Source of the DNA: a bacterium
GTDB lineage: Bacteria > Fidelibacterota > Marinisomatia > Marinisomatales > TCS55
Length of the DNA: 34,486 nucleotides
NCBI GenBank assembly: GCA_004321715.1
Contig: SGYN01000017.1
Span: 1-34,486, forward strand
Direction of reading: 5' to 3'
Below are positions 9,449-17,029 of the stretch, piece after piece. The position numbers were made by a program, and so were the translations under genes. The notes beneath the pieces are model-generated. The model ran no database searches. It had not been told where the DNA came from and worked only from the letters and a program-made list of their open reading frames with translations. Positions within the stretch are counted from its first letter, which is position 1. Every line of letters begins with the position of its first letter.

Positions 9449-10252
9449 TTAACCTTTAGTTTGTATTGATGTTACGATTCCATCTTCCAAATATATATAC
9501 TGGTATTTTTTACTATTGTACACCCATTGTTCTCTTATGAAAAAGGAATATTCTGTTCGATTAATTGATTCGGGAGGACCAAGAGCTTCTTCAACCATCA
9601 TATCTGTATAACCAATCTCAATAATACCCTTGTTTATCTTATGCCCAAGCTCCTCACCCCATTTTTCTAATAAAATTCGTTTACGATACTCTTTTTTCTT
9701 CTGAGCATATGTGTAGTCTTCAATACTTTTTGCTAAATACTTTGATTCAAGAATAATCTCTTTTTCTCGTTTTTTAAAACGATCATTTTCATTTTCAAGA
9801 TTTAATTTAGTTTTTTCCCTAATAATTGCACGTTTTCTTGCTTCTTCGAAATAAGGAGGCAAACCAACTTGATCATAAAAAGCTGAACTCATATATCCAA
9901 TCGTATCATTGTACGATATTCGAATAAAATCACGTATATAATAGGGATACAATGAAATCTCTTTCCCCTGTGGAATTTCTATTCTTTTACCTTTTAATGG
10001 TTCCTTAATCCACATACCAGCAAATGCAGCTCTATTCATACGTTTTACTACTGATTTCTCCATAAGCAAAAATCGTTCTTCTGCATATTTTGCTTGTAGA
10101 TTGTATAGTGTTTTTTGGAGACTATCTAACTTTACTATCGTTGTAGTAATCTTGTCTTCATATTCGTTTATCAAAAAATTTAAGCTATCCAATTTTGATT
10201 GAGAATAAAGAAAGGCTATCTGATAAGCAGCTATTAGATAAAAGAGTTTCAT
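9449..10252 (-). CDS. Exported coiled-coil protein with BamE/SmpA-like C-terminal domain
   Basis: 267 aa. It has an N-terminal signal sequence (MKLFYLIAAYQIAFLYS), then a coiled coil at about 20-66 (LDSLNFLINEYEDKITTTIV and following). A small beta module around 85-125 has an SH3-like look (DFIRISYNDTIGYMSS). A highly charged helical stretch runs over about 135-200. A C-terminal module at about 205-266 has the BamE/SmpA/OmlA-like pattern IEIGYTDMMVEEALGPPESI, then EQWVY, then YLEDGIVTSIQ. In that family the module binds envelope partners; here a partner is only inferred. Its ATG overlaps the stop of the HD hydrolase by one base (TAATG), so the two are translationally coupled. Confidence 0.7.
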   Translation of the reverse strand: MKLFYLIAAYQIAFLYSQSKLDSLNFLINEYEDKITTTIVKLDSLQKTLYNLQAKYAEERFLLMEKSVVKRMNRAAFAGMWIKEPLKGKRIEIPQGKEISLYPYYIRDFIRISYNDTIGYMSSAFYDQVGLPPYFEEARKRAIIREKTKLNLENENDRFKKREKEIILESKYLAKSIEDYTYAQKKKEYRKRILLEKWGEELGHKINKGIIEIGYTDMMVEEALGPPESINRTEYSFFIREQWVYNSKKYQYIYLEDGIVTSIQTKG

Positions 10253-10770
10253 TATTCACGGTAAGAACTTATAAGATTGTAAAAATATTCTTCCAACTTG
10301 ATATTCACCTTTTGACAACGATTTATCACAGCTTCAGCCCAATCAATATATTCTTTACAGCGAGTATCATCCCAATCTAAAGGCTTTTCATTTATTAGAT
10401 CGGTTACATTTGATATTTTATCTGCAATTTTTACTAGAGTAGCTTCCTTTGATAGATCAGATGCATGATCAATTTGAAATTGTTTTCTTTCAGAATATGA
10501 TAATTCCATGTTATCTGTAAGTTCCTCAACAATACTCCTGACCTTTGATCCAAATTCCTTGTCTATTTCATCTGCTGTAGTATCGGTATCTTCAATGGTA
10601 TCATGTAATAAAGCAGCTGATAATATTTCCTTATCCTCTATAGCGCCTATCTCTGATAATATCATAGCAACTGAAATGGGATGAATAACATATGGTGTCT
10701 TACCATCTTTTCTTTTTTGATTCTGATGCTTTAACGCAGAAAATTCAGTAGCTTTTAGAATTAGATTCAT
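10252..10770 (-). CDS. MESH1/SpoT-like HD-domain hydrolase (probable small alarmone hydrolase)
   Basis: 172 aa, nearly all one HD domain. It shows the (p)ppGpp-hydrolase signature: ALKHQNQKRKDGKTPYVIHP (H15, H30), LLHDTIEDT (H56-D57, E60-D61) and VKIADKISNV (D117, N121). This is the arrangement of single-domain small alarmone hydrolases such as MESH1, and of the N-terminal domain of Rel/SpoT. No synthetase, TGS or ACT domain follows. The likely reaction is Mn-dependent removal of the 3'-pyrophosphate of (p)ppGpp. Relatives can also act on other nucleotides such as NADPH, so the substrate is inferred. The start overlaps the 73-aa membrane protein stop (ATGA) and the stop overlaps the next ATG, inside the ppk2-headed cluster. 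Confidence 0.88.
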   Translation of the reverse strand: MNLILKATEFSALKHQNQKRKDGKTPYVIHPISVAMILSEIGAIEDKEILSAALLHDTIEDTDTTADEIDKEFGSKVRSIVEELTDNMELSYSERKQFQIDHASDLSKEATLVKIADKISNVTDLINEKPLDWDDTRCKEYIDWAEAVINRCQKVNIKLEEYFYNLISSYRE

Positions 10771-10988
10771 TCTTCATCTACATTATTAATAAAATACTCT
10801 TCAGCAATTGGCCTCCATTCATTACGCAAATTTATCGCTCTTATAACTGCAACTATCGTTAAGAGCACTAAGAGACCTAATGTCGTATAAACGCTATAGT
10901 AATTTGATCTATCAAAAGTGATAATTAGAAAGAACAATACAAACCATAGAGATTTATATATAATATTTACTATATAATTAATTTTCAT
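10767..10988 (-). CDS. 73-aa membrane protein of unknown function
   Basis: A tiny protein with two predicted membrane segments (about 6-24 and 34-50) joined by a short loop (DRSNYYS). A charged tail ends EEYFINNVDEE, with the motif LRNEWRPIAEEYF after the second segment. No family recognised. It is wedged between the sugar dehydrogenase and the HD hydrolase by 4-nt ATGA overlaps on both sides. That packing is strong evidence that it is translated despite its size. Confidence 0.75.
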   Translation of the reverse strand: MKINYIVNIIYKSLWFVLFFLIITFDRSNYYSVYTTLGLLVLLTIVAVIRAINLRNEWRPIAEEYFINNVDEE

Positions 10989-12124
10989 TTACGATAACGA
11001 GATATTTGTACTATACGTCCAGGGTCTTCTAAAGCCACATAAATCATACCATTGGGACCAATTTCAACATCACGAACCCTGCTACCAGCTTCAAAAATGA
11101 TTTCATCTTTAATCATATTTAATCCATCCAACTCAATACGGTGTAATCGTTCAAATTTCAGAGATGTTGCCAAAAGATTGTTTTTCCATTCTGGAAATTG
11201 ATCTCCATCATAAAATGCCATCCCACACACAGCAATAGAAGGAGTCCAATGAAAAACTGGTTGATCCATTCCTTCTTTGTGAGTTAACCTTGATATAATT
11301 GTACCGGAATAGTTTTTTCCATAAGTAATAACTGGCCATCCATAATTATGTCCTTTTAAGATAATATTTACTTCATCACCTCCACGAGGACCATGTTCTG
11401 CCTCCCATATTTGTCTCGTAATAGGATGTATGGCTAGTCCTTGAGCATTTCTATGACCATAGGACCATATAGATTTAATTGCTCCTTTAGTATGATAAAA
11501 TGGATTATCTGATGGTATAGTCCCATCATCATAAATCCGGTACATTTTACCATTAGGCATATCAAGATTCTGCGCTAAATCTCTATCACCTCTATCGCCA
11601 ATGGAAAAATAAATAAACCCATCATCATCAAATACAATTCGAGAACCATAGTGATGGGTTTTTTTAGTGAAAAATTGTTCTTCAGGTCTAAAGATTACTT
11701 CAGAGTCAACTAAGCGATTATTTATAAGCTTACCGCGAATTAATGATGTATGAAATTTTTTATCTAAAATATCACTATATGTTAAATATATATAAGAATT
11801 ATTTATAAAATCAGGATGAATTTCAATATCTAGCATTCCACCCTGTCCCTTAGAGCGAACGTTAGGAATCTCACCAATTACTTTAACCTTATTAGTTCCA
11901 TCTTTTTCAACTATCCAGACATCACCTATACGATCAGTTACCAGTAGTCTTTCATCAGGCATAAATGCCATTCCCCAAGGAATTTCGAAGCCATCTATAA
12001 ATGTCTGTACTTGGAATGATACTTCTTCCGTGTTATGGATAGAAGCATCCCAATCTGAATCATCTCCTAACAGCGGAATCAACAATAATAAGGTAATCAA
12101 CAATGATTTTTGCAAGATTTTCAA
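10985..12124 (-). CDS. PQQ-dependent aldose/sorbosone-type sugar dehydrogenase, exported
   Basis: 379 aa, six-bladed beta-propeller of the soluble glucose/sorbosone dehydrogenase family, expected in the periplasm oxidising aldoses with PQQ. It begins with a signal peptide (ILQKSLLITLLLLIPLLG). Family motifs follow: IPWGMAFMPD (48-57), GGMLDIEIHPDF (95-106), HHYGSRIVFDDDGF then SIGDRGDR (about 157-181), SYGHRNAQGLAIHP (221-234), EHGPRGGDEVN (243-253), NYGWP (260-264) and a last blade ending GPNGMIYVALEDPGRIVQI. The start is TTG at 12124, supported by AGGTG eight bases upstream; no in-frame ATG fits the signal peptide. No PQQ biosynthesis genes are in the window. Substrate not determinable. Confidence 0.92.
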   Translation of the reverse strand: MKILQKSLLITLLLLIPLLGDDSDWDASIHNTEEVSFQVQTFIDGFEIPWGMAFMPDERLLVTDRIGDVWIVEKDGTNKVKVIGEIPNVRSKGQGGMLDIEIHPDFINNSYIYLTYSDILDKKFHTSLIRGKLINNRLVDSEVIFRPEEQFFTKKTHHYGSRIVFDDDGFIYFSIGDRGDRDLAQNLDMPNGKMYRIYDDGTIPSDNPFYHTKGAIKSIWSYGHRNAQGLAIHPITRQIWEAEHGPRGGDEVNIILKGHNYGWPVITYGKNYSGTIISRLTHKEGMDQPVFHWTPSIAVCGMAFYDGDQFPEWKNNLLATSLKFERLHRIELDGLNMIKDEIIFEAGSRVRDVEIGPNGMIYVALEDPGRIVQISRYRK

Positions 12125-12132
12125 AATAACAC

Positions 12133-12633
12133 CTATTGTTTTATATGTTTCTTGGGATATTCATAATAAATCATACTACCAGAACCATAATCAATATCTA
12201 CCCAATTTTGAATATTAAAATCAATTCTTACCACTCCACATGTTACAACATTAAAAATATTTTCGTTAGATAACATGTTTGCAAAAGTTGTAAAAGTTGG
12301 GTTATGCCCAAACAACATTATTGAATGATATAAATCATCTTGAGACTTTACGATATCTAATAATTGATAAGGACCAGCCCCATAAATAGTATTATTAATT
12401 ATAATATCATTTTCAAGATATCCAAATGTTTTTGCAAATGCCTTAGCCGTTGAAAAAGCGCGATGTGCAGGACTAGAAATAAGAATATTAGGAATATCTT
12501 TTTTTTTATGAATTAACTCCCCCATACGAGGTGCTGCTTTTTTTCCACGACTATTTAATGGGCGATCTATATCCGATAAACCAGGATGATCCCAACTTGA
12601 TTTTGCGTGTCTAGTAAGAAATAAACTTTTCAA
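12133..12633 (-). CDS. sixA: SixA-like phosphohistidine phosphatase
   Basis: 166-aa member of the histidine phosphatase (RHG) superfamily. It has the catalytic FLTRHAKSSW (R8, H9), SSPAHRAFSTA (R58) and MLFGHNPTF (H110). The short form and the text after RHAKS (GLSDIDRPLNSRGKKAA) are typical of SixA, which removes phosphate from phosphohistidine proteins in E. coli. The physiological target here is unknown. The gene starts with TTG at 12633. The RHG motif begins at residue 7, so the start cannot be much further downstream, and no in-frame ATG precedes it. It lies seven bases after ppk2 and eight before the sugar dehydrogenase. Confidence 0.92.
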   Translation of the reverse strand: MKSLFLTRHAKSSWDHPGLSDIDRPLNSRGKKAAPRMGELIHKKKDIPNILISSPAHRAFSTAKAFAKTFGYLENDIIINNTIYGAGPYQLLDIVKSQDDLYHSIMLFGHNPTFTTFANMLSNENIFNVVTCGVVRIDFNIQNWVDIDYGSGSMIYYEYPKKHIKQ

Positions 12634-12640
12634 TAATACA

Positions 12641-13414
12641 TTAACCAGGTAATAATTCAGGATTTAATAAGTTATCTTCCATAATCTTTATTTCATCTAT
12701 TCCTGAAATAACAATTTCAGAATCAAATTGAAGATGCTTTTCAGCAATTTTTTCTTCATAATCCACATTTAATAAAATATTCTTAATACAATTAATACGT
12801 GCTTTTTTCTTATCATCTGAGCGTATAATCGTCCATGGTGTAAGAGATCGATTTGTTGAGTTTAGCATTTCAAACTTGCGTATGGAATATTGATCCCATA
12901 ATTCTTGCGCTTGTTTATCTACTGGAGACAACTTGTATTGTTTTAATGGATCAGTTTCACGGGATTTAAATCTGTTATTCTGTTCTTTCTTTGATACAGA
13001 AAAATAGAATTTAAATAATTGGATTCCACTCTTAACTAATAGCTTTTCAAATTCAGGAGCATATTTTAAAAATCTTTTATGCTGCTCATCTGTACAATAA
13101 CCCATAACTGGTTCAACCATTGCTCTATTATACCAACTGCGATCAAATAGAACAATTTCACCTCCTGCAGGTAAGTGAGAAACATATCGCTGAAAATACC
13201 ATTGCGTCTTTTCACGATCGCTAGGTTTTTCAAGCGCAACAACTCTTGCCCCTCTTGGATTCAAATTTTCTGTAATTCTTTTAAGCGTACCACCTTTTCC
13301 AGCAGCATCACGACCTTCAAAAATCAATGCAATTCGTAAACCGTTGTTTTTTACGTGGGTCTGCATTTTGAGCAACTCAATCTGCAGTCTTTCAATTTCT
13401 TCATTATATTTCAT
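12641..13414 (-). CDS. ppk2: Polyphosphate kinase 2, single-domain
   Basis: PPK2 family enzyme, transferring phosphate between polyphosphate and nucleotides (usually polyP-driven NDP or NMP phosphorylation). At 257 aa it has one P-loop kinase-like domain. Walker A is GRDAAGKGG (34-42), then NPRGARVVALEKPSDREKTQWYF-type text, a Walker B region VLFDRSWYNRA (88-98) and the lid region SRETDPLKQYKLSP (151-164). Whether it phosphorylates GDP/ADP (class I) or AMP cannot be read with certainty; the one-domain format and lid are most like class I. The SD AAGGGGAG before ATG at 13414 is strong. It is the first gene of the eight-gene cluster and has its own upstream promoter candidate. Confidence 0.95.
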   Translation of the reverse strand: MKYNEEIERLQIELLKMQTHVKNNGLRIALIFEGRDAAGKGGTLKRITENLNPRGARVVALEKPSDREKTQWYFQRYVSHLPAGGEIVLFDRSWYNRAMVEPVMGYCTDEQHKRFLKYAPEFEKLLVKSGIQLFKFYFSVSKKEQNNRFKSRETDPLKQYKLSPVDKQAQELWDQYSIRKFEMLNSTNRSLTPWTIIRSDDKKKARINCIKNILLNVDYEEKIAEKHLQFDSEIVISGIDEIKIMEDNLLNPELLPG

Positions 13415-13459
13415 AAAACTCCCCTTTTATAACAAATCATCATTTGTTTTTCATATTGA

Positions 13460-13488
13460 AATATAAATGAAATTTTGTTGTTCACCAA
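13460..13488 (-). promoter_or_regulatory. Candidate promoter of the ppk2-headed cluster
   Basis: On the minus strand TTGGTG (13483-13488) and TATATT (13460-13465) are separated by exactly 17 bp. Transcription would start near 13453, leaving a leader of about 40 nt that ends in the strong ribosome site before ppk2. This is the best -35/-10 pair in the 139-bp divergent gap. Confidence 0.5.
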
Positions 13489-13538
13489 TCGTGTAATACT
13501 ATTTAAAAAATCAAATCTATTATTTCTATTAAACACTA

Positions 13539-13544
13539 TATAAT
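13539..13544 (+). promoter_or_regulatory. TATAAT box 9 bp before the fusion gene's ATG
   Basis: A perfect TATAAT ends at 13544, while the ATG starts at 13554 with no Shine-Dalgarno in between. Initiation at the usual distance would fall near 13551, giving a leader of only a few bases. No good -35 is visible. Confidence 0.4.
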
Positions 13545-13553
13545 TTTTGACCA

Positions 13554-15035
13554 ATGCATTTACCAATATGGAAACCTTTTGTAAACGAATGGATTACTTT
13601 CTTTCTATTCTTAATTTCAATTTTTCTCTTGATTGGTATCAGTGAAGCTGCCCGTTCATTTTTTCATTGGAGACCTGAATCTAGTAGAAAATTAGTGCAT
13701 GTAATTGTAGGAACACTCGTATCTGTTTGCCCATTTATTTTTGTATCTAAATCCCTCCCTATTACTCTCGCTATTATCTTTATCATTATTAATACAATCG
13801 CACTAAAGAATGAAACTTTTAAAGGAATGCATTCAACAGATAGAGTGAGCTATGGTACAGTGTATTTCCCATTCGCTTTTTTAATATTAGCTACTTTTTG
13901 GTGGGAGAAACCAATTACACTGGTATTATCGATTTTGATAATGACATTTTCAGACACTATTGCAGCAATAATTGGGGAACGCACCACAAATCCAAGACAA
14001 TTTAAATTATGGGTAGATATAAAATCTATTGAGGGTTGTGTAGCTATGTTCTTATCAACTTTTATGATTATTTATGTTGGAACAGATGTGTTTGCATGGC
14101 TGTTTGAGGCTGCATTCTTTATTCCTTTAACGATCTTAATAGGTGTAAGTGGGTTTGTTGCCATGCTCGTTACTTTATCAGAGTCAAATAGTTATCGTGG
14201 ATCTGATAATTTTTCGGTTCCTATTATTGCAGCATTAAGCTATGACTTGTATCTTATAAATTATACTCACGGTAATCTCGATAGTTTATTAATATGGAGT
14301 CTATTATCAAGTATTGCTTTTTACATTGCATATAAATTTAATTCCTTAAGTAGAGATGGAGCAGTTGGCGCATATGTTATGGGTATTATAATATTTGGTG
14401 CGGGAGGTTTAAAATGGGTTATACCAATCGCTACATTCTTTATTTTATCATCAATTATTTCAAAAATCTCTAAGACAGATAATCAATTACATAAAGGTTC
14501 AAAACGAGATATTATACAAGTATTAGCAAATGGAGGTGTTGCAACGATTATTGCAATTATTAATTTTTATGTACCAAATGAAGATTTTTATATTTTATAT
14601 CTTGCAGTTATTGCCGCTGCGACTGCAGATACATGGGCAAGTGAAATCGGTTCATTTAATTCCAAAGATCCTTTTCATATAATTAGATTTACGAGAGTAG
14701 CGAAAGGCACTTCTGGAGCTATATCATTTCTTGGTACTGTTGGATCAATATTAGGTTCAATTACAATTGGCCTTATTGGATATATATGGAATGTTCCATT
14801 ACCACTAATTTATTTAATTGTAATTGCTGGAAGTATTGGTAGCCTTGTGGACTCATTTATTGGTGGATCAATCCAAGCAAATTTTGAATGTATAGAATGT
14901 AATAAATTTACTGAGAAAAGGACTCATTGTAGTGTGCCCTCATCATATATATCAGGTATCTATTATATTGATAATGATATGGTAAATTTTCTTAATACCG
15001 TTTCTGCAGTATTAATATTAACTCTGCTAAAATAA
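13554..15035 (+). CDS. Fusion of phytol/dolichol kinase-like (VTE5-like) and DUF92 (VTE6-like) domains
   Basis: 493-aa polytopic inner-membrane protein. Residues 1-260 carry the CTP-dependent polyprenol kinase pattern of the SEC59/DGK1/VTE5 group: SRKLVHVIVGTL (44-55), FSDTIAAIIGER (132-143) and KSIEG (157-161). Residues 261-493 match DUF92, the family of plant VTE6 and animal TMEM19: SRDGAVGAYVMG (266-277), ATADTWASEIGS (356-367), KGTSGAIS, GSLVDSFIGGSIQ (429-441) and a Cys motif C446-x2-C449...HC459. In plants VTE5 phosphorylates phytol and VTE6 phosphorylates phytyl phosphate. The fusion therefore suggests a one-protein two-step prenol to prenyl-diphosphate salvage enzyme; the substrate here is inferred. 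It stands alone on the plus strand. Confidence 0.88.
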   Translation: MHLPIWKPFVNEWITFFLFLISIFLLIGISEAARSFFHWRPESSRKLVHVIVGTLVSVCPFIFVSKSLPITLAIIFIIINTIALKNETFKGMHSTDRVSYGTVYFPFAFLILATFWWEKPITLVLSILIMTFSDTIAAIIGERTTNPRQFKLWVDIKSIEGCVAMFLSTFMIIYVGTDVFAWLFEAAFFIPLTILIGVSGFVAMLVTLSESNSYRGSDNFSVPIIAALSYDLYLINYTHGNLDSLLIWSLLSSIAFYIAYKFNSLSRDGAVGAYVMGIIIFGAGGLKWVIPIATFFILSSIISKISKTDNQLHKGSKRDIIQVLANGGVATIIAIINFYVPNEDFYILYLAVIAAATADTWASEIGSFNSKDPFHIIRFTRVAKGTSGAISFLGTVGSILGSITIGLIGYIWNVPLPLIYLIVIAGSIGSLVDSFIGGSIQANFECIECNKFTEKRTHCSVPSSYISGIYYIDNDMVNFLNTVSAVLILTLLK

Positions 15036-15039
15036 AAAT

Positions 15040-15052
15040 GGCCCAAAGGGCC
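15040..15052. terminator. Hairpin terminator between converging genes
   Basis: GGCCC (15040-15044), AAA loop, GGGCC (15048-15052): a compact all-G/C 5-bp stem, conspicuous in AT-rich DNA. Read on the minus strand it is followed by ATTTTTATTTTAG, a good U-tract, so it should end the hut/DUF350 transcript. On the plus strand the tract CTTCATTTAATATTT is weaker but may serve the fusion gene, which stops at 15035. Confidence 0.75.
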
Positions 15053-15076
15053 CTTCATTTAATATTTAGTATTGGT

Positions 15077-15313
15077 CTAAATTACTTTATGAACTAGAAT
15101 TCCAACCATTACAATCAGAGCAACAAAAATATAAGCAACGCCCATATTTCCTTTTTTAATTTCTTCCCATTCATTTATATCGGTTGATAGCCAATCAAAT
15201 ACTTTAAGAGCTAAACCAACGCCAAATGAAAAACCAATTGCAGCAGCCACAGACCAACCAATTGCACGTCCATATTCTGCTAATAAACCAGAAAAGCTAG
15301 TAGGGTCTAACAT
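15077..15313 (-). CDS. Short DUF350-like membrane protein
   Basis: 78 aa with two predicted membrane segments (about 16-38 and 55-77). The intervening FDWLSTDINEWEEIKKGNMGV resembles the DUF350 signature in which an acidic/Lys stretch leads into K-G-N-x-A/G at the start of the next helix. Typical DUF350 proteins are about 130 aa with four helices; this one is about half that and could work as a homodimer. GGAGGAATT precedes the ATG, an excellent ribosome site. Nine bases separate it from the 151-aa secreted protein gene, and the hairpin at 15040-15052 lies downstream. Function unknown. Confidence 0.7.
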   Translation of the reverse strand: MLDPTSFSGLLAEYGRAIGWSVAAAIGFSFGVGLALKVFDWLSTDINEWEEIKKGNMGVAYIFVALIVMVGILVHKVI

Positions 15314-15322
15314 AATTCCTCC

Positions 15323-15778
15323 TTACAATGTTTGAATTGAATCTTTTATTTTCCTCATAAAGTCAGCAGTATCTAAAGTTCCATCTGCAAGTTCTTGTAC
15401 TATAGTAGAGCTTGCTTCAGCTGAAAATATTGTTTTATCTCTTCCCAAAGGAACAGTGACAACTACGTTCACTTTTTGAGGTACTATTGCCTTATAATTA
15501 TTAATTGTTTTTTGAAGATGCTTTTGATGGATAATTGCTTGACCTGCTGAGGCAAACCCAATAAGCATTACCATTTCAAAATTATTTCTTCGACTCTCTA
15601 AACTAATAGAAAAATCACTATTCTCAAGATCAAGATCCATATTATCTGTAGTAACTTCTAGACGATAGGATTTACATGTTGAAGATACTTTTCTATAAAA
15701 AGCATAATTAGCATGCAGAGTCTGAGAACTCAATACAAGAAATAAAACTAATATAAGTATTCTATTAATTGATTTCAT
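15323..15778 (-). CDS. Exported 151-aa protein of unknown function
   Basis: Starts with a clear signal peptide (RILILVLFLVLSSQTLHA, cleavage near residue 23). The mature part is small, with alternating beta-prone stretches (YRLEVTTDNMDLDLENSDFS), one hydrophobic helix around 70-85 (EMVMLIGFASAGQAIIHQ), and a second conserved-looking strand (VNVVVTVPLGRDKTIFSAEA) before an acidic helical tail. No family recognised. ATG at 15778 lacks a Shine-Dalgarno. It lies 45 bp downstream of hutI and 9 bp before the DUF350-like gene, so it is probably co-expressed with the latter. Confidence 0.7.
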   Translation of the reverse strand: MKSINRILILVLFLVLSSQTLHANYAFYRKVSSTCKSYRLEVTTDNMDLDLENSDFSISLESRRNNFEMVMLIGFASAGQAIIHQKHLQKTINNYKAIVPQKVNVVVTVPLGRDKTIFSAEASSTIVQELADGTLDTADFMRKIKDSIQTL

Positions 15779-15823
15779 TTAAATTGATAAAATATAATGC
15801 GAAGTTTACAGGGATATCTATTC

Positions 15824-17029
15824 CTAATCAAGGCTTATCAAAGGTTCACCAGCTTTTATCACGTTCTTGATAGGTGCACTAGTAAGATTATATGGGATTT
15901 GTTCGATTTTATCTAAATCCCATATAATTAAATCTGCTTGTTTCCCAACCTCTATGGAGCCAATTCTGTCTTGTTCATTTAAAGCGCACGCGCCTGACCA
16001 GGTTGCAGCCTTTAACGCTTCTTCAATTGATAAACCCAAATAAATACATGATAAACCAATAATAAATGGCATTGACTTAATATGGCAACTACCTGGATTA
16101 AAATCAGATGCTATGGCAATATGCACACCTCTATCAATTAATTTACGTGCTGGTGCATACTTTTCTTTTCCTAGAAAAAAGGTAGTACCAGGCAATAATA
16201 TTGCTATTGTATCAGAATTTGTTAATAAATCAATATCATTATCTGATATCTCCATTAAATGGTCAGCTGAAACAGCTTGTACTTCAGAAGCCAGTTTAGT
16301 CCCACCAATATTAGAGAATTCATCACTATGGATACGGGGAGTTAAATTATATTTCATTGCCGTTTTGAGAATTTTGCTTGATTGTAAAAGGTCAAAATAT
16401 CCGACTTCACAGAAAACATCACAAAATTTTGCAATACCCTGTTTTGATACTGCTGGTATCATTTCATTACATATTAAATCAACGTAACCATCAGCATCCC
16501 CATTAAATTCATCTGGAATTGAATGGGCACCAAGAAAAGTAGGGAAAATATCAATCTGATGATTATTATGAATATTATCTAATACTCTAAGTGATTTCAA
16601 CTCAGATTCCGTATCTAATCCATAACCCGTTTTTGCTTCAATAGTAGTTGTACCTAAACTTAAAAATTCATCCATTCGACCCATAACAATATCTAATAAT
16701 TCAGTTTCATTAGATTCTCTAACTCCTTTAATATTTGAGTTTATTCCACCTCCACTTAATGATATTTCTTCATAACTTTTTCCAGATACTCTTTGTGTAA
16801 ATTCTTTTTCTCTACCATTTGTAAAAACAGGGTGCGTATGAGCGTCTACAAACCCAGGTGTAACAAGTTTCTGATTACAATCAATGATGAAGTCGCCATT
16901 ATTATTACTACTTCCAATATTTGTAACTATTTTATCTTCAATGTCAATTGAACAATTTTTTAAACTATTAAATGAATCTGTTGCTGAGTTATAGGTGGAA
17001 AGAATACCTATATTCTTTAAATGAAGCAT
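15824..17029 (-). CDS. hutI: Imidazolonepropionase
   Basis: Third step of histidine degradation: hydrolysis of 4-imidazolone-5-propionate to N-formimino-L-glutamate; cytosolic amidohydrolase. At 401 aa it has normal length. Metal ligands are visible in TPGFVDAHTHPVF (H64, H66), with RIHSDEFSNIGG (H234) and IASDFNPGS (D309). The substrate-binding stretch EAKTGYGLD (131-139) and GAHSIP (168-173) are also in place. The C-terminal ADLIIWDLD strand of the composite domain is present. ATG 17029 directly abuts the hutU stop (TAA then ATG, no gap), so the pair is certainly co-transcribed. hutH and a formiminoglutamase or transferase are not in this window. Confidence 0.96.
   Translation of the reverse strand: MLHLKNIGILSTYNSATDSFNSLKNCSIDIEDKIVTNIGSSNNNGDFIIDCNQKLVTPGFVDAHTHPVFTNGREKEFTQRVSGKSYEEISLSGGGINSNIKGVRESNETELLDIVMGRMDEFLSLGTTTIEAKTGYGLDTESELKSLRVLDNIHNNHQIDIFPTFLGAHSIPDEFNGDADGYVDLICNEMIPAVSKQGIAKFCDVFCEVGYFDLLQSSKILKTAMKYNLTPRIHSDEFSNIGGTKLASEVQAVSADHLMEISDNDIDLLTNSDTIAILLPGTTFFLGKEKYAPARKLIDRGVHIAIASDFNPGSCHIKSMPFIIGLSCIYLGLSIEEALKAATWSGACALNEQDRIGSIEVGKQADLIIWDLDKIEQIPYNLTSAPIKNVIKAGEPLISLD

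Noticed and set aside
16113-16487. 124-aa plus-strand open frame
   Set aside because: Antisense to the well-conserved hutI catalytic region.
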